64,000 bases of DNA from Stratiolaelaps scimitus (GCA_019614645.1 JABWDB010000007.1:10057501-10121500); one strand, 5' to 3'. Numbered from the stretch's first letter, positions 45,867 through 57,276 are shown. Made by a program: numbers and translations. The notes: generated from the letters alone by a model not told the origin.

Positions 45867-46407
45867 ATGACTCAGGGTTGGGGCTTGTTGCCTAATGCTT
45901 CGCAACCTTCTGATTGCGTCAAAACGAAATTTGGACCAAAGAGTGGGTTCAAACTAGTTGATCATGGCCAGCTCGTTATGAACATAAAACAACTAAGTAA
46001 ATACGAACACACAGTGGAGTCGTACAATACAGATCTCGCTGATCGTTTAGTTCGTGTGAAGGTTGAGGACCAAACGAGTCAGTTTGTTCCCACCCCATCG
46101 GGCGTACTCCAGGCCACTTGTGTACCCCTATTGTACTCGACAGATAGAGGTACTTAGTGCTCGACGTACAATAAAATACCTTGAATACGCAGATGAGATC
46201 TGTTGTTCGATTCATTTAAACCTTGCTCCCTCAAACGCAAGGCACGTCCCCCCCAACAATAAGCAGTTGAGACAGCTGTTCGATAACAGCCTCAAGAGCG
46301 CTGTGCACCCATCTGGAAAGAACGAAGCGCTAAATGACAATTATAAAATTGGCGACCCTGTTCTGCTAACTGTATCAAACTACCTAGATTTGGTTGTACA
46401 CGAATAG
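45867..46407 (+). mobile_element. Decayed LINE reverse transcriptase with YADE in place of YADD
   Basis: A 96-codon frame from 45,867 contains FKLVDHGQLV (45,948 onward), matching the 'AFD.VDH' block of LINE RTs, then DLADRLVRVKVEDQTS and PTPSGVLQATCVPLLYS, matching the 'RV.VG..TS...V.SGV.QGS...PLL' block. That frame stops near 46,155. A second frame carries LEYADEICC, with YADE at 46,186-46,197, then NYKIGDPVLLTVSNYLDLVV near its end, as in the conserved 'Y.lGd..l..v....DLGV' segment of CR1- and Jockey-like elements. The frame change and the Asp-to-Glu replacement in the catalytic box show that it is inactive. The endonuclease domain and 3' end are not seen. This is the clearest transposon fossil in the window. 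Confidence 0.85.
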
Positions 46408-47150
46408 CTTTATATTTATTAATTGTTATTAATCGTGTATTATTCATCGTTCTTTGATTTAGAACTCCTCTAATAGGAAGCTAGACACCCTCCTAAGGTG
46501 TCTGTACTTCATATGCCAAATGCAAATATATTGTATTGCGATCATTAGAAATAGATGTATAGGTGTTTATGTGGAAGCGTTTACGGCCGAGGATAGCACC
46601 ATATTGATTTATAACCTGACCCAATAATACCGCACCAAACATGCTGGGGTAATTTCGAAATGTTTGCTCGGCTCGCTCGTCCCCTTAGCAACAGATCGAA
46701 CACAAAATCCGAGGATATCCGCTAGAAATCCCCATGGGGAGAGTTCTCCAATCGGTAGCATGTTGAAAATCAAACGCCCATCGGAGTTTCCCAAACCGGT
46801 AGAGTGGAAAGAAAACGCGACGAAGGTGAAATAAATTCGCGTTCGGACAGCCAGGTCCATAACCACCCCACCCGAGTTCACGGTGAACCTAACACATTGA
46901 TGCTATATACCAGCTCTTGCCATGGATCCTCCAACTTCTCTTATTGGACACAGTGCGTTTGCTGATCCTTTTAAAGCTAGTTGTGCTTTTTTTTTCGTCT
47001 CCTGGGAGCCAACCAAAGTATCTTAATATGGACTCTCTTTGCGTTCGTCTGTCCCTCGGGAATCTGAAATGAACTGATGGTACCTTTGTGTAAATTGGCC
47101 ATTTTTTTCCTCGTACGGATAGTACTTCCTGTATACGTGTAAAAAGCTGT
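46408..47150. other. No gene recognised
   Basis: A 7-bp hairpin AGACACC/GGTGTCT (46,483-46,503) lies shortly after the LINE remnant. A minus-strand frame of 90-111 codons has no domain. Confidence 0.35.
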
Positions 47151-47159
47151 GCCGTCGTC

Positions 47160-47759
47160 ATTGTTTGCAGCCCGTCAAGGTGGCCTGTCCCGAGCTTTGT
47201 GAAGAACACCCACCACACACACACTCGCTAGTGAGTTCAACAAATCGCAAGTCCGGACAGCTTGGCGGTAACTTCCGAGTCGGTGCCAGCCAGGGCGCCG
47301 GCGACGGCGGTGGTGTCTGCGGGGCACTGCGCGAGGTGGCAGACGACTCCCACGCGGCCCAAGGAGGAACTCGCGGCTGGTGGGAAAATCCGCGACGAGG
47401 AAGGTAGAGGCAACGAAATACGTCGAAGACGCGAAGGCGAAGAAGCAGCGAAAACCGTGCGATTGATGGTGTTTGGGTGAAAGCACGCGTGAGCATTCAG
47501 GGATTTATTGAAAAATAAACTCGTCACTTAGTCACCACTCAAGCGTTAGGCGGCGATTGAATTCGACTGCGCAGAGCCACGCAGCAGAGAGCCGGTCAGG
47601 GGTAGATGACTCAGGGAGGGATGGGATCCGACGGAACGCGCTGCTTGCTTTTGCTTGTTCGCCTTGCTGCCATCGGGATGACTATGAATGAATGGAAAGG
47701 ATGCTACACTTTCTGCTCCGATGTGCACCGTCGTGTCTGGCTGCCGGCTAGTAAGAAAA

Positions 47760-47801
<42 letters not shown>

Positions 47802-48600
47802 GTAGAGGGGGAAAGATTCGGAAGCTTCGGCTGCCGGAGAGGCAGCCGTGAGGGCAAGCAGGAGGACGCTGTCTCGCGCAGTGTATCTTGCACTTTGGCA
47901 ATCGAGTGCCGCCCGAGCACATTGAGACCGTACAACGGTGCTGTGCTATTCAATGTCGACGCTGTGCAGCTGACTGCTAGTGAAGACCTACTTTCGTCTT
48001 GTGTGTAGACGATGAGAGTCTCATGGATAGAGAGAGAGAGAGAAATCGGGTCTGATGCAGCTCGTGGCATAGACGCGGAGGTGAGGTGATCCTCCCTTAG
48101 AAGGAAGTGGTATTGACGCGACTGTAGCGCGCCACTCATTGAGGGGTTGCAAAAGGCGTTAGAGATTTACAGGCGAAATGACGGGATGGTGAAAATGGAG
48201 TTGATGGATTCAATCTAAGGAGGTGCTCAATCGGTTGCAGATGCACTTTGTGCCATCCTGTCTCCCTCGTGGACCCCCGTAAATTCCTCCTCTCAAAGGA
48301 TGACGAGAGATCGGCGATTAAGTGACGCCTCCCAGCGCGTACGCAATGTGTGGATGCGCTTCGATCGAGCGTCGAACGCCACGTCAGAGTCCGTATTCCC
48401 ATGCTTGGATAAGATGCAACGCCGTACAATGTCACAGATGGTACACCTGAACACCTCCTGCATTGGGGGCTAAGTAATCCGAAGAGCGAATTGATGACGT
48501 GCAGTAGAAAATACAAAATCGTTTGGCATGTCGCGAAAGCGGTAGGAAATATGGCAATGGATGAGACCAACTCTACTGATTGGTCCCCAATGGATGGAGT
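47160..48600. other. GC-richer island with long (GA)n tract
   Basis: CG-rich DNA at about 47,250-47,400 is followed by (GA)n at 47,761-47,800 and a shorter one at about 48,030-48,044. An 8-bp GC hairpin CGGCTGCC/GGCAGCCG with a 5-nt loop lies at 47,828-47,848. The 197-codon minus-strand frame (47,546-48,139) reads the GA tract as Ser-Leu repeats and is not credible as a gene. GA tracts can bind GAGA-type factors in arthropods; that function is inferred only. Confidence 0.4.
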
Positions 48601-49840
48601 ATGATAGTGTCGGAAGGTATGCCCAGAGAGGTTCGTACAGGTTCAACAATGCGCTTCAACAAATGACCTGCTACTGGAAAACAGTTCGACCAGCTGCATA
48701 ATCGTCAGAGTGATCGCGCAACTTAAAATCATGCGCTGCTCGCTTTTTCGGCATCCAGGATCGGAGAATTAGGGGAATAGTTCATATCATATATATAAAA
48801 TATGTAATACAATATGATATATATATATTTATATATGTATGTATTGGCTATTTTCCACTGGTAGTACTTACATATCAACCCGTTTCTGCTCTTATGCCAT
48901 TATTAAACACACTCTCACCGTCCGTTGGCTTTCGCCAGGCAACTTCTGCCATCTCTGCCCGTAGCCGAAGAGGATGCCTCGCTGGCCACGTATGCGGCGA
49001 GAGAATGCTATCGCGATCAGAACCCAGAGAGTCCTGCCCTGGCTAGCAGGCATCTCTTCTCTGCCTTTCTCTGTCTCTCTCTCTCTCTCTGTTCGCCATC
49101 AAGTGCAATGGGGTAGCAAGAGGATAACATTCGGGACAATGACAAGATATTCATGACTTCATGGAAATATGTGTGTATATCTCTGTGTGTGGGTGCCTAT
49201 GTACGCATGTATGTATGCGTCCACGGCTGCGGCGGCTATGGTGGATGGTGAGGATATCATATCCCAGCCAGCCAGCAGCTGTGTGTGCGTGGGCATATGG
49301 GCGGAGTGTGGGTGAAGAGTGGCCGGTCTAGCTCCCCAAGGGACCACCGCGGTAAAAGGCGGGGGTAGATGGGGGGGTCTCCTGGAGGTGCCGCTGGGAT
49401 AGAGGATCATACGAAGGGTGGAGGGATGGTAACAGGCCACGAGAACGTGGACGTAAGCGGCGCCAGTGTCTGCTGCTGGGACTGGTGGTCGTCTTCTGCT
49501 CTCAGCACAGAGCAGCCTTTGAGGCTTCGTCCGTATATTCGCCTATCCATAACCTACAGCATATCACGTGTATCGCGAGTAGATCTCTCACTGCCGGTAT
49601 TTACACATGTATTATACACGAGCAGACCTACCTACCTATCTATCTACCTTTGTATACAAATATGAATAATAATACGCCCTTTATATTACGGTACTGATGA
49701 TGATGATGACCAGTGGATAAAAGGACGAATGTGGACGCCATGACAAGTAACGGAACCATGTCGGTGATGCTGTCCCAGGTACTACTACCTATCATATATA
49801 TCGAGAGGATGTGATTAACGCTAGCCGACTGACGTTTGTT
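48601..49840. other. No gene; AT palindromic patch and CT tract
   Basis: An AT-rich, partly palindromic patch lies at about 48,783-48,845 and (CT)n at about 49,074-49,090. A G-rich stretch lies at about 49,355-49,380. No coding signal was recognised. Confidence 0.35.
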
Positions 49841-50099
49841 GACGTCTAGAATTGTATTGGAGGGTGCAAATGCCTCTGTCTTGTATGGGGAATCGACACT
49901 GAAATTGTATCGCTATTTTCGGACCTTTTTAACAAGGCAGGAATCTACTTTCGTACTACCCACTATAGGAAGGGATTCCTCTCTGTGTTACATCAAAAAC
50001 GAATCGTTGGAATGACTGGAAGGTTGCCTTTGGTAGAACTCTTAAAAGATCATCTTCAGCACTTGCTTGGTTTTTCAGGTTATAAAGATAACATAATGT

Positions 50100-50250
50100 T
50101 CAATGCGGTGGTTTGGACTGCTAAGTCTCTAGCTGGTAGATAGCCAGAGGGTGTAGGTTGGAGTCCCACGACGTGACATATAACATAACATTAAGCCTTG
50201 TAAAAATTGCAGTTTCTTTAATAAACCAATATAGTTTTACCTTTGGCTAT
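50100..50250 (+). mobile_element. tRNA-derived SINE, family 1, copy B (most complete head)
   Basis: The head GCGGTGGTTTGGACTGC contains an A-box-like TGGTTTGGACTG, and GGTTGGAGTCC (50,156-50,166) is the B box. The interval and general look (CTAGCTGGTAGATAGCCAGAGG) recall a class II tRNA such as tRNA-Ser or tRNA-Leu. The body TGACATATAACATAACATTA, then CCTTGTAAAAATTGCAG, then TTTAATAAACCAAT and a TTTACC tail match the copies at 14.6 and 56.1 kb. Confidence 0.8.
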
Positions 50251-50317
50251 AAACTCGGTGCCTGGTTCCGAGGTTCCTCTTAAGTTTTGGAACAATCAAC
50301 CCATTGAATACTCATTG

Positions 50318-50362
50318 AAACTACAGCCCCTTTAATGTACCAATCAAGCTTTACCTTTACCT
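50318..50362 (+). mobile_element. Second, isolated SINE family 1 tail
   Basis: CTACAGCCCCTTTAATGTAC, then CAATCAAGCTTTACCTTTACC, repeats the 3' part of the family 1 body about 70 bp after copy B ends. Neither the B box nor the head is present. It could be a 5'-truncated second insertion or a local duplication of the tail. Confidence 0.65.
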
Positions 50363-51880
50363 TCGATTTCTCTTCACTCAGTTTGTGTCATATATCATTC
50401 ATTTGGGTCACATTGATACCGATGCAGAGGGCAATGACATGAACTCGAAAACCTGCTCATCATTGAGAGATGTAGGCGACGCGGGCAGGCAGCATGTCAA
50501 TTGCATTTCGTTGACACGATTCATACCGCGCGTAACCTCATGACTCCATCATCATAAAGGCAATTCGATATTTTTCAATGGTCTCGTGCTCATCACACTC
50601 GTAGACTCCCTGACTAACTGTCCGACTGTCTGCGCGCTAAGATACAAACCATAGGATATGCTGCAGAGCGAGCCCGCGCGAACCGCCCGGACTCGTGGCG
50701 ATGAGTCCGTCAACGCCGAACGACCGAACAGTGACTGAGCAGGCTTGTTCGAGTGGGGGTCAGGCAGCCGGCATCCTCTCTCAAGGGAGCCCAAATGCAA
50801 TGCAGTAGGAGGCATACGATGGCATTCGGCCATTCGACCCTTGGTTCCCTCAGGTCGCTCTCGCATCGCCCCCTCCGCTTCATCAATGTGGGGCCAAAGG
50901 CCGGATTACCGCCCACGAGCAGGCCAATGTTATCACTTCATTTATCTTCGGTCCCCTGCCCTTTTAGCAGAGCATGTCCGCAGAAGACTTCTGTGGGAGT
51001 ATATTCCAGCATCTGAGAATCTGACAAACAAACATAACCGTCATGATGTTCGTTGTCGCATTGGGTTTGCAGCGTGGTGTACACGAATCGTTAAGTTTGC
51101 CATTAGGTTGCAAGTTCACCTAATCAACACAGCTCCTAACAAAATGAGTTTAGTCTCACGATGTTTCACCAATGAAAGGCTGAACACAGCAGGGTGTCAC
51201 AAGAACTCGCACGAAGGCTGCACTTTCGGATGAATTCTATAGTGCAAGAATAGATTCTATATCCCGCGCGTATATACACACATCGGTCGCCTTAAGGTCG
51301 TGTTTCGCTAGCTGCCTTCATCGCCACTACCAGACTTCAGTTATGCCACGCGAACCTAAAAGGCGTTCACTGACCCTTCACTTCAGGTTATCTATATCTC
51401 TGGGTTATAGTTGGGCGCCAGTATGTCTCTGCGATCGTCTCTGCCGTGGCTCACGACTGACAACGTCCCCTTTTTGGAGATCCGCTCACTTTTGTTGATG
51501 CTGACATGTTACGTTTATTGCCTCTAAATGTTCTCCTCAGACGGTGCTGCTCCGTCTGCGTAATGGTCACACAGAAACAGGCCAGAGATTAGTCGCCTCA
51601 TTCAATGACGCATCGCCGTGTTGGCAAGCACGGTGACTACTTAGACGAGCTGTCTGACGAACAGATGAGTTACTGAACAAATCGGATCAGCTTCAAGTGC
51701 AAAACACACATATATGTACACATTATTCTTAATATTTGCGTAAGAATGCTGTTCGTGCGATCGGCATTTTTAACAGCGGCAATCAGGAGTGTTTCCTCTA
51801 GAGGATTCTGGATAACTTTTTCAAAATCGAACTACCATTGATCGGCGCATACATATATTTGTGCTTTCGTATGCATCTAC
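50363..51880. other. No gene recognised
   Basis: Includes a moderately GC-rich block at about 50,640-50,960. The 162-codon plus-strand frame 50,745-51,233 begins inside that block and carries no recognisable domain. Confidence 0.35.
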
Positions 51881-51884
51881 GTCG

Positions 51885-51957
51885 GATAGCGGGACTCAAA
51901 CTCCATGTTTGGCTTCCTTCCTAACTAGAAATCAGCATCGCTCTGAGCCATGTCGTC
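51885..51957 (-). mobile_element. tRNA-like sequence (SINE head or tRNA pseudogene)
   Basis: The minus strand reads GACATGGCTCAGAGCGATGC (A box TGGCTCAGAGCG, 51,937-51,950 region). About 40 bases later comes GTTTGAGTCCCGC (B box GTTTGAGTCCC, 51,890-51,900). The spacing and order fit a tRNA with a variable arm, as in tRNA-Ser or tRNA-Leu. The acceptor ends do not pair well, so a functional tRNA is unlikely. Confidence 0.5.
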
Positions 51958-52320
51958 GACTTCCTTAATTAACTACTGGACGTGCATATCGAAATGTCCA
52001 GTGAATACCGACATAACATTGCAACTCACAAGTCACTCGAGTGTCTCGCTCGTGAGAACTTTTAGAAGTCCCCAGCAAGTCGGAGCAGACAGCATAGGGA
52101 GACTAGCTTCACGCCGAGACAGGACTCGTACGCCAATAATCATCACACGAATATACGAAGCTCCTCGATATCGGAGCTCTATGGATATATCTGCAATGTT
52201 TACTAGTCAAGTTGATATTTTTTACTAGCTGTACCGTGGGGAGGTCATCGCATTGGGTTAACCGTTTTTATTTAACTAAAGTATCATAACTTTCTCTACG
52301 TGGTAAACACACAAACAGAC
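51958..52320. other. No gene recognised
   Basis: A 92-codon frame on the plus strand (51,950-52,228) has no domain and overlaps the tRNA-like sequence. Confidence 0.35.
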
Positions 52321-53720
52321 ACTCACATATGACCAGCGATATCGCATCGGACCATACTCGAGGGAGCTTCAGACCACGGGAGCGAACGCAGCTCAGCAAA
52401 ACTGAAATGAACACGATGTTGTGCTACAGCACAGCGGTCCTGCGCGACTACTCTACACCCCGTGAAGACTCTAAACTCGCGAAGTCTCTTGTTTTGCTTC
52501 TGACGTTCTGTATAGCCCTTGGCGGCACTACGCCGCAGTAACAGCAAACCCTCGACCATATCCTCTGTTCAATATAGCGCGACCCCCCGCACATAGGGAC
52601 TCCTGGAGCAACCCACGGGCCCGCCTCGCTCGCTTCGAGCAGGCAACTGGGGTCTGATATGCAAAACAGCCGAAGGAGAGACGCAGAGGAAAAAAACGAG
52701 AGAGAGAGAGTCATAGGAGATAGCGAGTGGAAACGAGATCAAGAAGGAAAGATTGTGGCATGGGTTACATTTTCACCCTTGTAGCCCCTGTCCATGTCCT
52801 GCCTCGACTATCTAACAGCCATGGACACCCCCGACGCAAGCGTCGTACAACCCGCGTCACACAATTATCTGGAAACGAAAGGGTGCAAGCCACCGGTGAT
52901 GGGCGCTACCCACTTTATGTATACATATATCTATGTGCAGCCAGTGCGAAAGGTCTACATGCACCCACGACCTATGGATGGCACAAGGGGAAAAAATACA
53001 TGTGTGGGACTCCCACTGCTCTCAGCTACTCGGCACCGCCGGAGTTTCCCTCGTTCGTTCAACGCGCTCAACGGCCAAACATCGCTCCCGGACGTCGTCG
53101 GGTAGCACGGCACACCATGCACCTCAGGCGTCTACCAGCTTGAGCACCACTTGAATAACTACAGGGTTGAAGGAGTTGGCTGGGTCGGAGGAGGGTGTGC
53201 TCACACATCTCAGGACGCCGTCGTTGCTAGCGTCGGGTAGTTGAGGTCGCTGGCCATATCCGGGACGCCGTTGCCTATCTGCAGGAGAGATTGGGAGAGA
53301 TAAAGAGAGATAGAGCGAGAGAGAGGGAAGAGAGAGAGAGTTAAACAAACGCGCGAACAACGCAAACTGGCGAATGGCTGGCAGACGGCCCAGTTCAATT
53401 TACATACCGGCAGCGCGCGTTCAGCGGTAGCGTATGCGGCACCTACTGCTGCTTCTGGTCGCCACAGTAGCAAGCAGTAGCCGTGGGTACTAGTAGTACT
53501 AGTACTGGTAGTAGTAGTGGTAGTACTATAGCTGAATTTCGTCCTGACGCAGCGGACTCTGCCGCAGTGGGCTGTGTCTCAAGTGAATTCACACCATTCC
53601 ATCGCCGCCTACGCACCGTTAAGAATTGCAGAAGGTGCGTAGGTGGTGCCGCAGACAAAGCTGCCAGCAAAGCGCTCGAGAGAGAGAGAGGGAACAATGC
53701 AAAAAATGGCAGTCGGAGGT
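52320..53720. other. GC-richer island with GA tract and TAC/TAG triplets
   Basis: (GA)n at about 53,300-53,340 and a GTACTAGTA/TACTAGTAC palindrome at about 53,487-53,505 lie in moderately GC-rich DNA. Overlapping frames on both strands (138 plus, 170 minus) show no domain. Confidence 0.35.
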
Positions 53721-54042
53721 AAATAGAGTATAGCCATACAGCAGGAATGACGGAGGAGACTAAAGGAAGACCGTGGAGTAAGTGATGATAATTCGATTTA
53801 GGACAGACAGAAACGTTTGCAATACATCGCAGTAAATGGATATTGCACATAGATGCATTCATATGACCTCCGTCCCTTACCATTGCTAGATACATAGCAA
53901 ACACGGCGAAGATGAAAAACAACGATGTTGGTTGAATGAGCGAACGCATGAACATTGGAATAAATGGGATGGCGGAGATTTCGTTGGAAACGAGCTGTTC
54001 ATTTTCTACTTGAGCAGTATCATAGGGTAATGCTACAACAGT
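53721..54042. other. No gene recognised
   Basis: Covered by the N-terminal part of the 170-codon minus-strand frame (53,443-53,955). That part contains a hydrophobic stretch but nothing recognisable. Confidence 0.3.
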
Positions 54043-54049
54043 AAATATA

Positions 54050-54086
<37 letters not shown>
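54043..54086. repeat. (TA)n microsatellite
   Basis: About 44 bp of TA with one TGTA interruption near the start. Confidence 0.95.
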
Positions 54087-54088
<2 letters not shown>

Positions 54089-55680
54089 CAGAAAGTTCTA
54101 TCTCCATAGCTTCTCTATAAATTGTAGATTTTAAGACACACAGTCATGATCAATATCCGACGTAAAGTTAAACAATTAACCTCCACCTATAGCTTAGTGT
54201 GATATATAACTATTTATATGGGTATTAAACAGGGCGACGACGGGTCGGACTGGATTCCAAAGTCATACTGTAATCGGCGACGATCGTTGTCAAAGCACGA
54301 CATTCATCCATTACTGTTGAACAATTTTTTCGACTATTTTTTTTAGATAGATATGGATGCGATGTATACATGACAGAACGTCGCATATTAATATCATAAT
54401 TATTGTAGGCGTTAGTGGGTGCCATTGAATATCGTGCACCTAAACATTGCAAATATTTCGACTCCGGGCAATATTTTTCCTTCATATTTTGTGTGTGTCT
54501 TTTAGGAGGGCACTTTCCTATACATTAACGGAGAGAAGCAAATTTCAACTCTTTCCAACACCGTGCTTCTAGCGTTCTCGGTCTATGCGAGACTATTCCT
54601 TGTCAGTTTTGACAATGGAAAATGGCCACGCACTTAAGCCTCTATGATTCGCGATAGAATCGATTGAGCTCGAACAATAACGGCACCTACGCATTATAAG
54701 CATTGATATTGTGGCGAAGCAGATCATAGCATTTATATTCATGATATTCATTGTTTAGTCATTCAATAGTGCTGAGGCTATTAAACACTAGCCTATTATT
54801 ATATGCATAGAGGTGAATCTCTAAAAGAGTGTGTTTTTTTTTCAATGGGGAATGCCACAGGTCAATACTGTGTATTGTAAGCCAATGTCGCCTAAATATT
54901 CACAGGGAATAGGATAGAGTTTGAGCCATTCTGCAATAGATAACATTTCGAGTTCGCTATAATTATTATTTACTGTCAGAGGAGCACGTTAGTCTCGACG
55001 CGTTGCATCTCCGAGGGATCTGTGAAAACGTTGAACTGAATAGAGAGCGAGACAGAGAGAGAGAGAGAGAGAGAGGATTGGGCCCACTCTATTAGGAACA
55101 GATCATACCAGACACTGGCTCAGCGTACCCTTATGAGAGGCTAACCCAATTTGCGGTCTGGGGCAGTGTACCATCCATCTTTGACACGGGAAGCAATGTC
55201 AGAGAAGCCACCAAAGTTTGGCTTGCTGCGATCTTCGGCGTTACATTGTGCATCCACGATAGCACTTTGCTTTAGAGCTCAGACGCAGTGATTCCAGTAA
55301 GAGACCACCCCTGTTGTGTATCAAAACGGCCACTATGCCTCTATTTAATATGCTAGTGTCCGGCAGGGAAACGGGAGGGGTCGGAGTACATTGGCGTGCC
55401 GTCACCATAGCAGGACCGGATTCGAGAGGGGACGCTGTAACACTCTCTAGAGTTGTTGACATATGCCAGAAAATGTGACAATTGCTTTAATGAAATATTG
55501 AAAACCGCCAAGTTTAAATCGAGCGAGAGAAAGAAATGACCTGAAAAGTGGGGTCTAAATATTGTATGGTACCTGTGAAGTGTACGCAGTAACAGATTAG
55601 TTGGATATTTCGTGTTAGTCCACACATCGGCGCCTGTATGTGGTTAATATCGCTATATTATCATAGGAAAACCACATAAC

Positions 55681-55683
<3 letters not shown>
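54087..55683. other. No gene; (GA)n tract
   Basis: (GA)n at about 55,042-55,075. Minus-strand frames of 73-90 codons at 55.24-55.63 kb have no recognisable domain. Confidence 0.35.

Positions 55684-55730
<47 letters not shown>
55684..55730. repeat. Longest uninterrupted (TA)n microsatellite
   Basis: About 47 bp of pure TA, likely length-polymorphic and cruciform-prone. Confidence 0.95.
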
Positions 55731-55735
<5 letters not shown>

Positions 55736-56041
55736 TCCGCTAGAGCAGAGCGCGCAGAGACGTCAGCCGTTCCTAAGATGCAACCTTCCTGCTTTACTAG
55801 TTGACACCTTGCAACCCTAAGATTACAATCACGGATTGATGAAAACAGAAATATTTTTGTGCTTCTGTGGAATATACTTAAAAAATTAATAGATTCACAT
55901 CGTTAACTGTGTGTGTATGTGTCTTGGTGACCGTCTGCAGGTTTGGTTTATACGTAAATGGCTTCTCACGTAAATATCATTCCTACTTCGTTCATGCAAA
56001 GTTTCCCTTATTCATTTAGCAAATACAGTGTCAGTGCCACA

Positions 56042-56165
56042 AGAGTAAAGGTAAAGGTTTATTGGTTTATTGAAGGAGCTGCAATTTTACAATGCTTAAG
56101 CTCTCTTATATGTCACACTGCAGGGCTTGAACCTGCGGCCTCTGGCTTCTGATAGTGAGCATATT
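56042..56165 (-). mobile_element. tRNA-derived SINE, family 1, copy C
   Basis: The minus strand reads AGAAGCCAGAGGCCGCAGG, then the B box GGTTCAAGCCC (56,123-56,133), TGACATATAAGAGAGCTTAAG, CATTGTAAAATTGCAG, TTCAATAAACCAATAAACC and the tail TTTACCTTTAC. Over the body it is almost the consensus of the three copies. It sits directly beside the probable LINE 3' end, in the same orientation. Confidence 0.85.
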
Positions 56166-56219
56166 AATTAGTCAGTTTTCTTGTAAACACTAACGCCGGC
56201 TATATCACTGTCAATTGGT

Positions 56220-56530
56220 AAAAATAACAATAACGTACTTTATTGTGTAGTCCCAAATACACAATTATATTATAATGACCGTCTTGCAAAATCTGCTAAC
56301 GCAGAGCAGTATTCGTTTGTCTTAAGGGATTTGAAATGCGAAGCATAACCTACACTCCCAAGTTCCAGCCGAAACTCTTACGCTATCCCGTTTGCAATAT
56401 GTGTCTAATATTCAGAGTAAACACCACCTTACAATCCCTTGCAAACTTGTTCCATAGTTGGTTGACCCTCGGCTGTCTTCCTTGTGTGGCAGACCACTGT
56501 GCTGCGTTGTAGGATTGCCTTGTGCCTTGC
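56220..56530 (-). mobile_element. Probable LINE 3' end
   Basis: A minus-strand frame from about 56,540 to 56,385 reads RQPRVNQLWNKFARDCKVV, then FTLNIRHILQTG, and stops. The C-termini of CR1/Jockey-like LINE polyproteins typically have a 'RV.n.WN.LP..vv.a.slnsFk..l' pattern, which this approximates. At the downstream end (56,242-56,265), ATTGTGTA/TACACAAT form a hairpin with an 8-nt loop, as LINE 3' ends sometimes do. The similarity is limited to one short block, so the assignment is tentative. Confidence 0.35.
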
Positions 56531-56539
56531 AAAATCCCT

Positions 56540-56888
56540 GAAATACGTGAATATTGACATGATCATCTAGATCACACCTACATATCATCTATAGTTCGAT
56601 TCGTTCAATTCTAACTCGAAGACTTGCTCGGCTATGACGTTCTACCCACTGTATACCTGTGTTTGCCATGAAAAGAGACCGAGCGTCCCACAGATACTTT
56701 CCAATATATGCTCTATACGACGAACTCAAACACACTCATTAGTATTTTAAGTGAACTCGTGGCTTGAGATAAGTAGGGATTATGTCTGGCGTAAGGAGAG
56801 TTTGCCGAGCAAAACGGTCATCTAATATGTATGACCAATAAGAAATAATCGAAGAAGTGTGACAATGTATTCTTGGTTCCATCGTTAA
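56540..56888. other. No gene recognised
   Basis: Unique AT-leaning sequence upstream of the candidate frame at 56,890. Confidence 0.35.
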
Positions 56889-56889
56889 G

Positions 56890-57276
56890 ATGCTAGATAT
56901 AGCCACAATGGACGGAAAATATCGGGGTTTTGTTTTCGTATCGAGAAAACGACAGTGCTATAAAAGCGGACGACACGCCAACAAGTCATCGGCAGTTCTC
57001 GAAAACAGTGGCACATTGATTATGCTCTCAGACAGCGAACACGAATCGGTACAGAGGAGCGACCAGCCTAATGCAATCCCGACTGCAAATACACTAAAGC
57101 ACGACATGGACACGGGGGGCCAGCCTGTAACCTACTGGCTAGTAAAAAGTGTCGAATATTTCAAGTTAATGCCGCCCAGGGGTAGGCAACATAATATAAT
57201 TGCGTTTGCTATGGACGGCCTCGCACCCGCCGTTGTTGTTGTTGTGACCTGGCTATATATTAGTGTTTTATTGTGA
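56890..57276 (+). CDS. Open frame, 128 aa, hypothetical (low confidence)
   Basis: This frame starts at an ATG with a purine at -3 (AAGATG) and has a protein-like composition, unlike most other frames here. It has a basic N-terminal third (VSRKRQCYKSGRHANK), a polar, acidic middle (SDSEHESVQRSD) and a hydrophobic C-terminus (APAVVVVVTWLYISVLL) that could be a tail-anchor membrane segment. The GTT repeat coding the valines could equally be a simple-repeat accident. I recognise no family. There is no obvious splice site, promoter or poly(A) signal to support it, and a frame of this length is expected occasionally by chance. Confidence 0.15.
   Translation: MLDIATMDGKYRGFVFVSRKRQCYKSGRHANKSSAVLENSGTLIMLSDSEHESVQRSDQPNAIPTANTLKHDMDTGGQPVTYWLVKSVEYFKLMPPRGRQHNIIAFAMDGLAPAVVVVVTWLYISVLL

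Noticed and set aside
47546..48139. Longest open frame in the window (197 codons, minus strand)
   Set aside because: It reads a (GA)n tract as Ser-Leu repeats, overlaps other frames on the opposite strand and has no domain, signal or splice context.
49850..50140. 97-codon stop-to-stop frame upstream of and into a SINE
   Set aside because: No ATG near its start, it runs into the SINE head, and no family was recognised. It might be an exon, but a frame this long is expected by chance.
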